Source: Streptomyces tuirus (GTDB lineage Bacteria; Actinomycetota; Actinomycetes; Streptomycetales; Streptomycetaceae). From it: DNA of 64,000 nucleotides. Position numbers and translations under genes: made by a program. The DNA is taken from assembly GCA_018195615.1 (NCBI GenBank), contig JAGTPG010000001.1, positions 248,001 through 312,000 of the forward strand, given 5' to 3'. Positions within the stretch are counted from its first letter, which is position 1. The number at the start of each line of letters is the position of its first letter. Under the pieces are notes generated by a model. The model was not told the origin of the DNA and did not search any database. It saw only the letters and a program-made list of their open reading frames with translations. Positions 8,655-17,266 of this stretch are shown here, one piece after another.

Positions 8655-10139
8655 ATGCAGAGGGGGCGAATGCCGATGGTCGTCGGCGTCGTTGCGGGGG
8701 CGGCCGTTGCCGCCGTCCTCGTGCTGATCGGTCTGTTCAAGCTCATGTGGCGGGTCGCCGAACCCAACGAGGCACTGATCATCTCCGGTTCCAAGCACCG
8801 CACGGAGGGCCTCGAAGAGGGCATGGGATTCCGTATCGTCACCGGGCGCGGCACGCTGGTGCTGCCCGGTGTGCAGGCGGTGCGCAAGCTGTCACTCGAC
8901 CTGAACGAGACCGAACTCCAGGTGGACTGCGTGACCCACCAGGGCATCCCGCTCAAGGTGCGGGGCGTGGTCATCTTCAAGGTGGGCGACGACTTCGTGT
9001 CGATCGCGAACGCGGCCCGGCGGTTCCTCGACCAGCAGAAGCTGATGTCGGAGCGGGTGCACAACGTCTTCGCCGGTCATCTGCGGTCCATCGTGGGCGG
9101 GTTGACGGTGGAGGACATGATCCGGGACCGGGAGAAGCTCACCGGGCAGACGCGGGCCGCGTGCGGCACGGAGATGGAGAAGCTGGGTCTGATCGTCGAC
9201 TCGCTGCAGATCCACGAGATCGAGGACCCGACCGGGTACATCCAGAACCTGGCGATGCCGCACGCGGCGGCGGTGCAGCGGGACGCGCGGATCGCGCAGG
9301 CGGAGGCGAACCGGCTGGCCACCGAGGCGGAGCAGCAGTCGTTCGCGCGGATGGCGGAGGCCACCCGGGACAGCGAGATCCTGCAGGCCGGCTACCAGGC
9401 CGAGCGGGACAAGGCCGCCGCCAAGGCCCGGCAGGCCGGACCGCTGGCCCAGGCCGCGGCGCGGCAGGAGGTCGTCGTCCAGGAGACGCGGGTCGCGGAG
9501 CTGGAGGCGCACCGCCGCGAGCAGCAGTTGCAGGCGGACGTCCGCAAACCCGCCGACGCGGCGGCCTACGAGAAGCGCACGCTGGCCGAGGCGGAGCGCG
9601 ACGCTCGGATCTCGGCGGCCCAGGCCCAGGCGCAGGAGACGGAACTGGCGGCGGCCGCCGAGGCGACCCGGGTCAAGGCGGCCGCCGGGGCCGAAGCGGA
9701 GGCGACGAAGACGCGGGGCGCCGCGGCCGCGCAGGCGACCCGGGCCACCGGTGAGGCGGAGGCGGCGGCCGCGCAGGCCAGGGGGCTGGCCGAGGCAGAG
9801 GCGGCCAGGGCCAAGGGGCTCGCGGAGGCCGAGGCCATCAAGGCACGCGCCGCAGCCCTCGCCGAGAACCAGGAGGCCGTCGTCGCCCAGCAACTCGCCG
9901 AGAACTGGCCGGAGATCGTCAAGGCGGGCGCTTCCGCCTTCGGCAACGTCGACAACATGGTGCTGCTCAACGGCGCCGACGGCATGGCGGAGATGTTCGC
10001 CAAGGCCCTCACCATGGGCGGCACGGGGCTGGGCCTCGCCCGTCGGCTGCTCGCGTCGACGGAGGGGAACGGGCAGGCACAGCAGGAGACCGCACCGCTC
10101 AACGGGCTGGCCCAGAAGGTGCCGATGGACGACAAGTGA
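8655..10139 (+). CDS. SPFH/Band 7 flotillin-like membrane protein
   Basis: This is a 494-residue flotillin. One membrane segment lies at residues 8-30 and a Band 7/SPFH domain at about 35-210 (PNEALIISGSKHRTEG, VTHQGIPLKVRGVVIFKVGD). A long Ala/Glu/Arg coiled coil follows (about 210-420) with repeated GxAEAExAxAxG and GEAEAAAAQARG units, then a short C-terminal cap. Flotillins scaffold ordered membrane patches. The Ala-rich coiled coil is the usual oligomerisation part. The pairing with an NfeD-like OB protein is the standard arrangement, here with a minimal NfeD. Confidence 0.88.
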   Translation: MQRGRMPMVVGVVAGAAVAAVLVLIGLFKLMWRVAEPNEALIISGSKHRTEGLEEGMGFRIVTGRGTLVLPGVQAVRKLSLDLNETELQVDCVTHQGIPLKVRGVVIFKVGDDFVSIANAARRFLDQQKLMSERVHNVFAGHLRSIVGGLTVEDMIRDREKLTGQTRAACGTEMEKLGLIVDSLQIHEIEDPTGYIQNLAMPHAAAVQRDARIAQAEANRLATEAEQQSFARMAEATRDSEILQAGYQAERDKAAAKARQAGPLAQAAARQEVVVQETRVAELEAHRREQQLQADVRKPADAAAYEKRTLAEAERDARISAAQAQAQETELAAAAEATRVKAAAGAEAEATKTRGAAAAQATRATGEAEAAAAQARGLAEAEAARAKGLAEAEAIKARAAALAENQEAVVAQQLAENWPEIVKAGASAFGNVDNMVLLNGADGMAEMFAKALTMGGTGLGLARRLLASTEGNGQAQQETAPLNGLAQKVPMDDK

Positions 10140-10152
10140 CCCTTCACGCGGA

Positions 10153-10188
10153 GCTCACGGGGGCAGCCTCTAGGGTGCCCCCGTGAGC
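10153..10188. promoter_or_regulatory. Perfect 13-bp hairpin enclosing the toxin start codon
   Basis: GCTCACGGGGGCA at 10153-10165 pairs perfectly with 10176-10188 across a 10-base loop (GCCTCTAGGG). The GTG start of the next gene (10183-10185) lies inside the right arm and the only ribosome-binding candidate (AGGG) lies in the loop. The hairpin could terminate flotillin transcription, limit translation of the toxin, or be an operator. There is no U tract after it. Confidence 0.6.
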
Positions 10189-10629
10189 ACGATCGCCGAC
10201 GGACACGTCCCGGGCCGCTACGGCCCCACCGCCACCACCCAGGCCGACCCGCGCGAGGTGGGCCGGGTCCGCACCGAGTACTCGCCCGCGCACGACGGCG
10301 ACCCCGACCCGGGGGAGATCGTCTGGACGTGGGTGCCGTTCGAGGAGAACGACGGCCGGGGCAAGGACCGCCCGGTGCTCGTCGTCGCCCGCGAGGCGGG
10401 CGGTACGTTCCTCGCGGTACAGCTGTCCAGCAAGCGCCACGCCGGCGACCGGGAGTGGGTGCCGATCGGCAGCGGACCGTGGGACCGGTCGGACCGCGAC
10501 TCGTGGGTCGACGTGGCCCGCGTCCTGCGCCTGCACGAGCAGGGCATGCGCCGGGAGGCCTGCGCGCTGGACCGCATGCGCTTCAACTCGGTCAGGCACC
10601 GGCTGCGGGAGCGGTACGGCTGGAGCTGA
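10183..10629 (+). CDS. MazF/PemK-like toxin-domain protein, no antitoxin seen
   Basis: The 148-residue product has a charged N-terminal extension of about 40 residues and then a PemK/MazF-type fold: PGEIVWTWVPFEENDGRGKDRP, VLVVAREAGGTFLAVQLSS and DSWVDVARVLRLH. The GxIVWxxxP...GKxRPVLVV pattern is the diagnostic start of these mRNA-cutting or growth-regulating proteins. No small antitoxin gene lies on either side, and the upstream gene is flotillin. Many Streptomyces proteins of this type are orphan and their RNase activity is untested. The start codon is buried in a perfect hairpin. It converges on a decayed PARG-like gene. Confidence 0.65.
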   Translation: MSTIADGHVPGRYGPTATTQADPREVGRVRTEYSPAHDGDPDPGEIVWTWVPFEENDGRGKDRPVLVVAREAGGTFLAVQLSSKRHAGDREWVPIGSGPWDRSDRDSWVDVARVLRLHEQGMRREACALDRMRFNSVRHRLRERYGWS

Positions 10630-10639
10630 GGACCTGCTC

Positions 10640-11260
10640 GGGGTCCCAGGAGTGTCCGGAACGCCGCTGCGACCTGGGTCGGGTCGTTGCGGAAGACGCC
10701 GCAACCTCAGGCGCCCAGCACCAGCCGCGGGTAGCCGTGGGCCGTGGCGGTCTCCAGGACACGCTCGACGCGTACGGCCAACCCGGCGGGGCTCGTCCAG
10801 CAGGCGGCCCCGGTCGTCCCGGAAGACGGGCACGGCGGGTGAGTGGATGACACGGTCCGTGTAGAACGGGTCGCGGTGGGCACGGTGGCGGGCGTAGAAC
10901 TCGGGCCTCCCGGAGACAGACGTACAGGGCCGAGGCCCGGCACAGGGCCTCCTCCTGGGCCCGGGCGCCGTCGAGGTAGCCGCCGCCGGGATTGCGGGCG
11001 GAGGCGAAGTTCAGCACGGCCACGTTCCCGCCGAGGCGGCGGGCGGCCTCCAGGCTGCTCTCGCCCGTGACCTCGATCCGCGTCTCGGTCACCCGTACGG
11101 CGGACACCGGCACCGGATCCGGCCCGTACACGCGCGTGCCCTCGCGCGCCGCCCGCAGCTCCGCCGCGATCGGGACCTCGCGCCCGTCCGGCGCCCGGTA
11201 GGTCCCCGCCGCGACGATCTGCTCGGTCTGCCGCGCGACACCGCGCAGGCGCGCGCTCAC
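10640..11260 (-). pseudogene. Decayed TIGR02452/PARG-like ADP-ribose hydrolase
   Basis: From GTG 11260 the N-terminal part is intact (RQTEQIVAAGTYRAPDGREV, then NVAVLNFASARNPGGGYLDG with the ADP-ribose-binding NPGGG and ARAQEEALCRAS). Near 10910 the frame changes: EFYARHRAHRDPFYTD and PVFRDDRGRLLDEPRRV continue in another phase. Near 10790 it changes again into LAVRVERVLETATAHGYPRL, apparently having lost a segment normally present between these parts. In the closing motif GAWGCGVFRND the tryptophan is replaced by TGA (10707-10709). Both shifts have the opposite sense to the missing-base breaks seen elsewhere in the window. The mix of shifts, loss and nonsense indicates true decay. Homology fades before the convergent toxin gene. 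Confidence 0.75.
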
Positions 11261-11551
11261 GGCGCCACCCCCGTGTGCGCCGTGAGCACGTGCTCCGCGG
11301 TCCTGTTTGGCGTGTTCACGCAGGCATCGTGAGTGACGGCGGCCGCACGGCGCAACGGAGTTTTCGCCGGCGGAGAACGCCGGGGAAAACGCCGGGAAAC
11401 GCCCGGTCGCCCGGGATGGCCGCCCCGGAACGCCCCGGTTCGCCCCCTTGTGCCGAGCCAGATGAAGGTCTTGGGTGGAACGAGTGTTCCCGGCCCGGGC
11501 CGTCATGAAGCCCGGACCGGTGGCATGGTGGAATCTCGGGAGGATCTAGAC

Positions 11552-12865
11552 ATGTCCGATTCGTCCACTGCCCCGGCGGGTGGCTGTACCAGGCCCCTCA
11601 CCGCCCTGAACGAAGCCGAGGTCGAGGCCCTGGTCCGCGGCATCTGCTTCAAGACCGGCCCGCCGCGCCGCCTCGGGGTCGAGGTGGAATGGCTCGTCCA
11701 GGAGCTGCGCGCACCGCAGCTCCCCGTCACACCGGAACGACTCGAAGCGGCCTACGCCGCGCTGCGGACCCTGCCCCTGAGGTCGGCGCTCACCGTGGAG
11801 CCCGGCGGCCAGCTGGAGCTGAGCTCGCCCCCCGCCGCCTCGCTGACGGAATGCATCGCCACCGTCTCCGCCGACCTCGGCGCCGTCCGCTCGGTCCTGC
11901 GCGACGACGGCCTCACGCTCGTCGGCCTCGGCCACGATCCCTGGCACCAACCCCGCCGGTTCCTGCGCGAACCGCGCTACGACGCCATGGAGACCTGCCT
12001 CGACCGCACCGGCCCTGCCGGTCGCGCCATGATGTGCGCGTCCGCCTCCGTCCAGGTGTGCCTGGACGCCGGCCACGAGGAGCCCGGCTCCCTGGGCTTC
12101 GTGCGGCGCTGGTGGCTGGCCCATCACCTGGGCCCGGTCCTGCTGGCCGCGTTCGCCAACTCCCCGCTCGCCGGCTCCCGGCCGACCGGCTGGGTGTCCA
12201 CCCGGCAGCTGATGTGGACGCGGATCGGCGCCGGCCGGGCGGGCGGGCCGGTCCTGGACAGCGACCCGCGGGGCGCCTGGGCCCGGCACGTGCTCGACTC
12301 CCCCGTGATGTGCGTACGGCACGACGGCGGGTCCTGGGAGGTCCCGGAGGGACTCACGTTCCGGGAGTGGACCCGGACGGGACTCCCCAGACCGCCGACG
12401 CGCGAGGATCTCGACTACCACGTCACGACGCTGTTCCCGCCGGTCAGGCCGCGCGGTCACCTGGAACTGCGCATGATCGACGCGCAACCCGGCGACGACG
12501 GCTGGATCGTGCCGCTGGCGGTGACGACGGCACTGTTCGACGACCCGGAGGCCGCCGAGACCGCCTACCGGGCCGTGAAGCCGCTGCACGAGCGCACGCT
12601 GGGGCTGCCCGCGCCGCACAACCCGCTGTGGATCGACGCGGCGCGAGGCGGCCTGGCCGACGCCGAACTGCGCGAGGTGGCCGTCTCGTGCTTCACGGCC
12701 GCACTGGACGCCCTGCCGCGGCTCGGCGCCGGGCCCGAGGTGACCGACGCCGTCGCGGCCCATCTGGACCACTACGTCGTCCCGGGCCGCTGCCCCGCCG
12801 ACAACCTGCTCGACCGACAGCGCGCCACGGACGGTCGCGCCCACGGGAAGGACATCCGCCCATGA
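11552..12865 (+). CDS. egtA: Ergothioneine biosynthesis glutamate-cysteine ligase EgtA
   Basis: This 437-residue protein is of the GCS2 glutamate-cysteine ligase family. It makes gamma-glutamylcysteine, the sulfur donor used by EgtB in actinobacterial ergothioneine synthesis. Visible signatures are RLGVEVEWLVQ, TVEPGGQLELSSPP, MMCASASVQVCLDAG and HLELRMIDAQP. The start at 11552 follows GGGAGG by eight bases; an ATG nine codons earlier (11525) is the alternative. The 291 bases upstream separate it from the divergent PARG-like remnant and hold its promoter, where I saw no recognisable operator. The stop overlaps the egtB start by four bases. Confidence 0.92.
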   Translation: MSDSSTAPAGGCTRPLTALNEAEVEALVRGICFKTGPPRRLGVEVEWLVQELRAPQLPVTPERLEAAYAALRTLPLRSALTVEPGGQLELSSPPAASLTECIATVSADLGAVRSVLRDDGLTLVGLGHDPWHQPRRFLREPRYDAMETCLDRTGPAGRAMMCASASVQVCLDAGHEEPGSLGFVRRWWLAHHLGPVLLAAFANSPLAGSRPTGWVSTRQLMWTRIGAGRAGGPVLDSDPRGAWARHVLDSPVMCVRHDGGSWEVPEGLTFREWTRTGLPRPPTREDLDYHVTTLFPPVRPRGHLELRMIDAQPGDDGWIVPLAVTTALFDDPEAAETAYRAVKPLHERTLGLPAPHNPLWIDAARGGLADAELREVAVSCFTAALDALPRLGAGPEVTDAVAAHLDHYVVPGRCPADNLLDRQRATDGRAHGKDIRP

Positions 12866-14199
12866 CCGAGACCAGCCCCGCTGCCGGCACCGAGACCACC
12901 GACCCCGAAGAGCTGCGCGAGCGCGCGGTCGCCTCGCTGGTCGTCGCCCGCGACCGCACCACCCTGCTGACGAACTGCGTCGAGGACCCCGACCTGACCG
13001 CGCAGCACTCACCCCTGATGTCACCCCTGGTGTGGGACCTCGCGCACATCGGCAACCAGGAGGAGCAGTGGCTGCTGCGGGCCGTCGCCGGGCACGAGGC
13101 GATACGGCCCGAGATCGACAGCCTCTACGACGCCTTCGAGCACCCGCGGGCCGACCGGCCGAAGCTGCCCCTGCTGTCGCCCGCCGAGGCACGCGCCTAC
13201 GCGGCCGACGTGCGCGGACGGGCGCTGGACGTGCTGGAGAAGGCCGCGTTCCACGGGACGCGGCTGACGGAGGCCGGGTTCGCCTTCGGGATGATCGCGC
13301 AGCACGAACAGCAGCACGACGAGACCATGCTGATCACCCATCAGCTGCGCCGGGGACCACAGGCGCTCACCGCGCCCGACCCGGAGCCGGCGCCGCTGTT
13401 CACCGGCCCCGCCGAAGTCCTCGTCCCCTCGGGCCCGTTCACCATGGGCACGTCCGGCGAGCCGTGGGCTCTGGACAACGAACGCCCCGCTCACCGGCGC
13501 GAGGTGCCGGCGTTCTGGATCGACACCACCCCGGTGACGAACGGCGCGTACCAGGCGTTCATCGAGGACGGCGGTTACACGGAACCCCGCTGGTGGACAC
13601 CCGAGGGCTGGGCGCACATCCGCAACTACGAGATCAGCGCCCCGCTGTTCTGGCGACGCGACGGAAAGCAGTGGCTCAGGCGCCGTTTCGGCGTCACCGA
13701 GGTCGTACCGCCGGACGAGCCGGTACTGCACGTGTGCTGGTACGAGGCCGACGCGTACGCCCGCTGGGCGGGACGCCGGCTGCCCACGGAGGCCGAGTGG
13801 GAGAAGGCGGCCCGGTACGACCCGGCCGGTGACCGCTCGATGCGCTACCCGTGGGGCGACAGCGACCCGGGCCCCGAGCACGCCAATCTCGGTCAGCGGC
13901 ACCTGCGCCCGGCCCCGGCCGGGAGCTACCCGGCCGGCGAGTCGCCGCTCGGCGTACGGCAGCTGATCGGCGACGTGTGGGAGTGGACGGCGAGCGACTT
14001 CCTGCCCTACCCGGGGTTCAGGGCGTTCCCGTACAAGGAGTACTCGGAGGTCTTCTTCGGGTCCGACCACAAGGTGCTGCGCGGCGGTTCGTTCGCCGTG
14101 GACGCGGTGGCCTGCCGGGGCACCTTCCGCAACTGGGACTACCCGATCCGGCGGCAGATCTTCTCCGGGTTCCGCACGACCCGCTCGGAGGACGTCTGA
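12862..14199 (+). CDS. egtB: Ergothioneine sulfoxide synthase EgtB
   Basis: This 445-residue non-haem iron enzyme joins gamma-glutamylcysteine to hercynine with oxygen, giving the sulfoxide. The N-terminal DinB-like domain has the iron ligands in DLAHIGNQEE and AQHEQQHDETM (HxxxH). The C-terminal half is a formylglycine-generating-enzyme type domain (FTMGTSGEPWALDNERP, GRRLPTEAEWEKAAR, IGDVWEWTASDF, VLRGGSFA, FSGFRTTR). It is coupled to egtA by an ATGA overlap and to egtC by TGATG. Confidence 0.95.
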   Translation: MTETSPAAGTETTDPEELRERAVASLVVARDRTTLLTNCVEDPDLTAQHSPLMSPLVWDLAHIGNQEEQWLLRAVAGHEAIRPEIDSLYDAFEHPRADRPKLPLLSPAEARAYAADVRGRALDVLEKAAFHGTRLTEAGFAFGMIAQHEQQHDETMLITHQLRRGPQALTAPDPEPAPLFTGPAEVLVPSGPFTMGTSGEPWALDNERPAHRREVPAFWIDTTPVTNGAYQAFIEDGGYTEPRWWTPEGWAHIRNYEISAPLFWRRDGKQWLRRRFGVTEVVPPDEPVLHVCWYEADAYARWAGRRLPTEAEWEKAARYDPAGDRSMRYPWGDSDPGPEHANLGQRHLRPAPAGSYPAGESPLGVRQLIGDVWEWTASDFLPYPGFRAFPYKEYSEVFFGSDHKVLRGGSFAVDAVACRGTFRNWDYPIRRQIFSGFRTTRSEDV

Positions 14200-14990
14200 T
14201 GTGCCGTCATGTGGCGTACGTGGGACCCGAGGAGCCGCTGGGGCGGCTCCTGGTGGAGCCCCCGCACGGCCTGTACCGGCAGTCGTGGGCACCCCGGCGG
14301 CAGCGGTACGGCACGGTCAACGCCGACGGCTTCGGCGTCGGCTGGTACGCCGAGGGCGACCCGGTGCCGGCCCGCTACCGCCGGGCCGGGCCGATCTGGG
14401 CTGACCTGTCGTTCGCCGACCTCGCCCGCGTCGTACGGACCACCGCGCTGCTCGCCGCGGTGCGGGACGCGACCCTCTCGGGCGCGGACGCCGAGGCCGC
14501 GGCGGCGCCGTTCGCCGCGGGAACCTGGCTGTTCAGCCACAACGGCGCGGTCAAGGGCTGGCCCGGCTCGCTCGCTCCGGTGGCCCGCACGCTGCCGGCG
14601 GAGGACCTGCTGTCGCTGGAGGCGCGCAACGACTCGGCGCTCGTGTGGGCGCTGGTCCTGGCCCGGCTGCGGAGCGGCGACGAGCAGGGCCAGGCGCTGG
14701 CCGACACGGTCCTCGAGGTCGCCGCCGCGGCCCCCGCGTCCCGGCTCAACCTCCTGCTCACCGACGGCGACACCATCACCGCGACGGCCTGGGGCGACAC
14801 CCTCTGGTACCTCACCCGGCCCGGCGGCGGCACCGTCGTGGCCTCCGAGCCCTACGACGACGATCCGCACTGGCAGGAGGTCCCCGACCGGACGCTGCTC
14901 GCGGCGAGCCGCACGGACGTGCTGCTCACGCCGCTGAAGGAGCCGGCCGACGCGGTCGATCCCGCACGACAGAAGGAGCCCCGTACGTGA
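14199..14990 (+). CDS. egtC: Ergothioneine biosynthesis gamma-glutamyl hydrolase EgtC
   Basis: This is a 263-residue class II glutamine amidotransferase-type hydrolase. The catalytic nucleophile is Cys2 (MCRHVAYVG), exposed once Met is removed. GTVNADGFGVGWY and the later LFSHNGAVKGW are family signatures. It removes glutamate from the gamma-glutamyl-hercynylcysteine sulfoxide made by EgtB. The start codon shares one base with the egtB stop, and the stop overlaps the GTG of egtD by four bases. Confidence 0.93.
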   Translation: MCRHVAYVGPEEPLGRLLVEPPHGLYRQSWAPRRQRYGTVNADGFGVGWYAEGDPVPARYRRAGPIWADLSFADLARVVRTTALLAAVRDATLSGADAEAAAAPFAAGTWLFSHNGAVKGWPGSLAPVARTLPAEDLLSLEARNDSALVWALVLARLRSGDEQGQALADTVLEVAAAAPASRLNLLLTDGDTITATAWGDTLWYLTRPGGGTVVASEPYDDDPHWQEVPDRTLLAASRTDVLLTPLKEPADAVDPARQKEPRT

Positions 14991-15949
14991 GCCCGTTCCA
15001 CCTCACCCGCACCCTGCCCGAGGACGCCACGGACGCCGCGCTGCGCGCCGACGTCCACCGGGGTCTGACCGGCCGCCCCAAGACGCTGCCGCCGAAGTGG
15101 TTCTACGACGCGCACGGCAGCGACCTGTTCGAGAAGATCACCGAACTGCCCGAGTACTACCCCACGCGCGCCGAGCGGGAGATCCTTCTCGCGCGGTCCG
15201 GCGACATCGCCGCGGCGACCCGGGCGCGCACCCTGGCCGAGCTCGGCTCCGGGTCCTCCGAGAAGACGCGGCACCTGCTCGACGCCCTCGCGGACCTGCA
15301 CACCTATGTCCCCGTCGACGTCAGCGAGAGCGCCCTCACCCAGGCCGGGCAGGCGCTGGCCGCCGAGCGGCCGGGGCTCGACGTGCACGCGCTGATCGCC
15401 GACTTCACCGCGGAACTGACGTTGCCGGACACACCCGGGCCCCGGCTGGTGGCGTTCCTCGGCGGCACGATCGGCAACCTGCTGCCCGCCGAACGGGCCG
15501 CGTTCCTGGCGTCGGTGCGCGCCCTGCTCGCCCCGGGCGACGCCCTGCTGCTGGGCACCGACCTGGTCAAGGACGAGGAGGTGCTGGTCCGGGCGTACGA
15601 CGACGCCGCAGGGGTGACGGCCGCGTTCAACAAGAACGTCCTGACCGTGATCAACCGGGAGCTCGGTGCCGACTTCGAGCCCGCGGCGTTCGACCACGTG
15701 GCTCTGTGGGACGCCGAGCACGAGTGGATCGAGATGCGGCTGCGCTCCCGTACGGCGCAGACGGTGAAGGTGCCCGCGCTCGACCTCGCCGTCGACTTCG
15801 CGGCGGGAGAGGAGCTGCGCACCGAGGTGTCGGCGAAGTTCCGGCAGGAGGGCGTGCGCGCCGAACTGTTCGCGGCGGGGCTGGACCTGGCCCACTGGTG
15901 GACGGACGGTGCGGGCCGGTTCGCTCTGTCGCTGAGCGTGGTGCGCTGA
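14987..15949 (+). CDS. egtD: L-histidine N(alpha)-methyltransferase EgtD
   Basis: The 320-residue product trimethylates histidine to hercynine using SAM, the first committed step of ergothioneine synthesis. Recognisable segments are LPPKWFYDAHGSDLFEKITE, LPEYYPTRAE, AELGSGSSEKTR (SAM site), PVDVSESAL, AFLGGTIGNL and GTDLVKDEEVL. The GTG start lies in a GTGA overlap with egtC. No egtE-type PLP lyase follows; the next gene is a dodecin. The final C-S cleavage must therefore be encoded elsewhere or done by another lyase. Confidence 0.95.
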   Translation: MSPFHLTRTLPEDATDAALRADVHRGLTGRPKTLPPKWFYDAHGSDLFEKITELPEYYPTRAEREILLARSGDIAAATRARTLAELGSGSSEKTRHLLDALADLHTYVPVDVSESALTQAGQALAAERPGLDVHALIADFTAELTLPDTPGPRLVAFLGGTIGNLLPAERAAFLASVRALLAPGDALLLGTDLVKDEEVLVRAYDDAAGVTAAFNKNVLTVINRELGADFEPAAFDHVALWDAEHEWIEMRLRSRTAQTVKVPALDLAVDFAAGEELRTEVSAKFRQEGVRAELFAAGLDLAHWWTDGAGRFALSLSVVR

Positions 15950-16064
15950 CACCGGCGCATGCCTCGACGGCGGCGAGGTGCGAGGTGACGTCTCGCGCTT
16001 CGCCGCCGCTTGGGGCACGGTGGAGTGACGCGTGACACACCCGTCACTGAAGAGGAGCAGCGGC

Positions 16065-16283
16065 ATGTCGAACCACACCTACCGGGTCACGGAGATCGTC
16101 GGCACCTCGCCCGACGGCGTGGACCAGGCCATCCGCAACGGCATCGACCGGGCCTCGCAGACCCTGCGCAATCTGGACTGGTTCGAGGTGACCCAGGTGC
16201 GTGGCCAGCTGGAGAACGGAGTGATCGCGCACTGGCAGGTGGGGCTCAAGGTCGGCTTCCGGCTGGAGGAGACGGCCGAGTAG
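16065..16283 (+). CDS. Dodecin flavin-storage protein
   Basis: The 72-residue dodecin starts at the ATG after GAGGAGCAGCGGC. It has the family's beta-alpha-beta-beta layout: YRVTEIVGTSPDGVDQAIRN, a helix, then NLDWFEVTQVRGQLENG and HWQVGLKVGFRLE. Dodecins assemble as hollow dodecamers that hold flavins or CoA; Trp in LDWFEV is the flavin-stacking residue. It lies 115 bases after egtD in the same direction and may share or follow its transcript. Confidence 0.9.
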   Translation: MSNHTYRVTEIVGTSPDGVDQAIRNGIDRASQTLRNLDWFEVTQVRGQLENGVIAHWQVGLKVGFRLEETAE

Positions 16284-16289
16284 GCGCTG

Positions 16290-16538
16290 TCAGTCCGGCA
16301 GCGGCGCCGAGGTCGACCGGCCCGGCTGCCTGCCCTCCGGCGGGTAGTCGCAGTCGATGCCGGTCACCTCCCGGTCGCCGTCCTCGGAGTCGACCACCGC
16401 CACGCCGGTGCAGGCGCGGCCGTGCTGGTCCGTCCAGGTGACGATCTCGCTGCGGTCGGGCTTGGCACAGCCCGTGAGCAGCAGCGCGGCGCCGAGCAGC
16501 GCCCCTCCCGCGAGCACGCCCTCGCGACGTCCCTTCAT
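16290..16538 (-). CDS. Small lipoprotein
   Basis: This 82-residue protein has a short basic start (MKGRREG), a hydrophobic run and a clear lipobox, LLLTGC, so it should be anchored outside the membrane. The mature part holds two further cysteines (HGRACTG, GIDCDYPPEG) that could form a disulfide, and the pattern KPDRSEIVTWTDQHGRACTG. I recall similar small Streptomyces lipoproteins of unknown function. An ATG at 16619 would only add an unlikely leader. Confidence 0.65.
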   Translation of the reverse strand: MKGRREGVLAGGALLGAALLLTGCAKPDRSEIVTWTDQHGRACTGVAVVDSEDGDREVTGIDCDYPPEGRQPGRSTSAPLPD

Positions 16539-16628
16539 GGCATCCCCCGTGTGTACGCGCGTGTGTGCGCCGGTACGTCCTGGTACGTGGGTACCCGGCG
16601 GAGGTGAACACTCCGTCAACCCGCGGTC

Positions 16629-17123
16629 TCAGGTCCGCCCTTCACGCTCCTGCGCGACCTTCATCTCGGCGGACCGGGTGACCCAGTCCGCCCGGACCAC
16701 GGTGAAGCCCGCGCGCCGGGCGTCCTCGCAGACCAGTTCGTCGTCGTCGACGAGGACGCGGATCTCGCGCGTGCGGGCGAGCCGCCGCAGGATCTCCAGC
16801 TTGGTGAACCGGGCGGGCCTCCGGTCGGCGTCCCGGCGCATGTACACCCGTCCCGCGGGCAGCTCCTGCGCGGCGAGCCAGTCGAGCGTGTCGCGCCGGC
16901 ACCGCTCGGGCCTCCCGGTGAGGTAGACGATCTCGCACTCCCGCGCCTGCTCCCGGACCAGCGCGATGCCCTCCGGGACCGGCGGGTCCTGCGGCGCCGC
17001 CGCGAAGAACCCGTCCCAGTCCCGCGGCCTGCGCTCCAGGAACCGCTGCCGGTGCGCGGTGTCGGCGAGGGTGTTGTCCAGGTCGAACACGGCGAGGGGT
17101 GCCTTGCTGCGGTCGTCGCTCAC
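16629..17123 (-). CDS. HAD-superfamily phosphatase domain protein
   Basis: This 164-residue HAD phosphatase starts at GTG 17123, giving VSDDRSKAPLAVFDLDNTLA. Motif I is FDLDNTLAD, motif II is VYLTGRPERCR and motif III/IV is LVDDDELVCEDARRAG. The TGRPE form and compact size match the polynucleotide kinase 3'-phosphatase/LNS2-like group often seen alone in actinobacteria. The likely reaction is removal of a phosphate from a nucleic-acid end or small phosphomonoester; the substrate is unknown. It is divergent from the pectate lyase gene. Confidence 0.75.
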   Translation of the reverse strand: MSDDRSKAPLAVFDLDNTLADTAHRQRFLERRPRDWDGFFAAAPQDPPVPEGIALVREQARECEIVYLTGRPERCRRDTLDWLAAQELPAGRVYMRRDADRRPARFTKLEILRRLARTREIRVLVDDDELVCEDARRAGFTVVRADWVTRSAEMKVAQEREGRT

Positions 17124-17266
17124 ACTGCCCACCCTAGGGGGTGTCCACGGGGCCGCGCCGTCCGCCCGAGGACCGGGCCCCGGACATCTCCGGCGCCCCC
17201 GGCAACCTTCACCTCCCTGGCGGCCACTCCTCTGGGACACCCACACAGGCAGAGGAGGGAGGCCGT

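Noticed and set aside
10183..11260. Toxin-antitoxin pair formed by the PemK-like gene and its neighbour
   Set aside because: The neighbour is a convergent PARG-like pseudogene, not an antitoxin; no small DNA-binding gene is adjacent.
15950..16064. Search for egtE after egtD
   Set aside because: Only 115 bases lie between egtD and the dodecin; no lyase is encoded.
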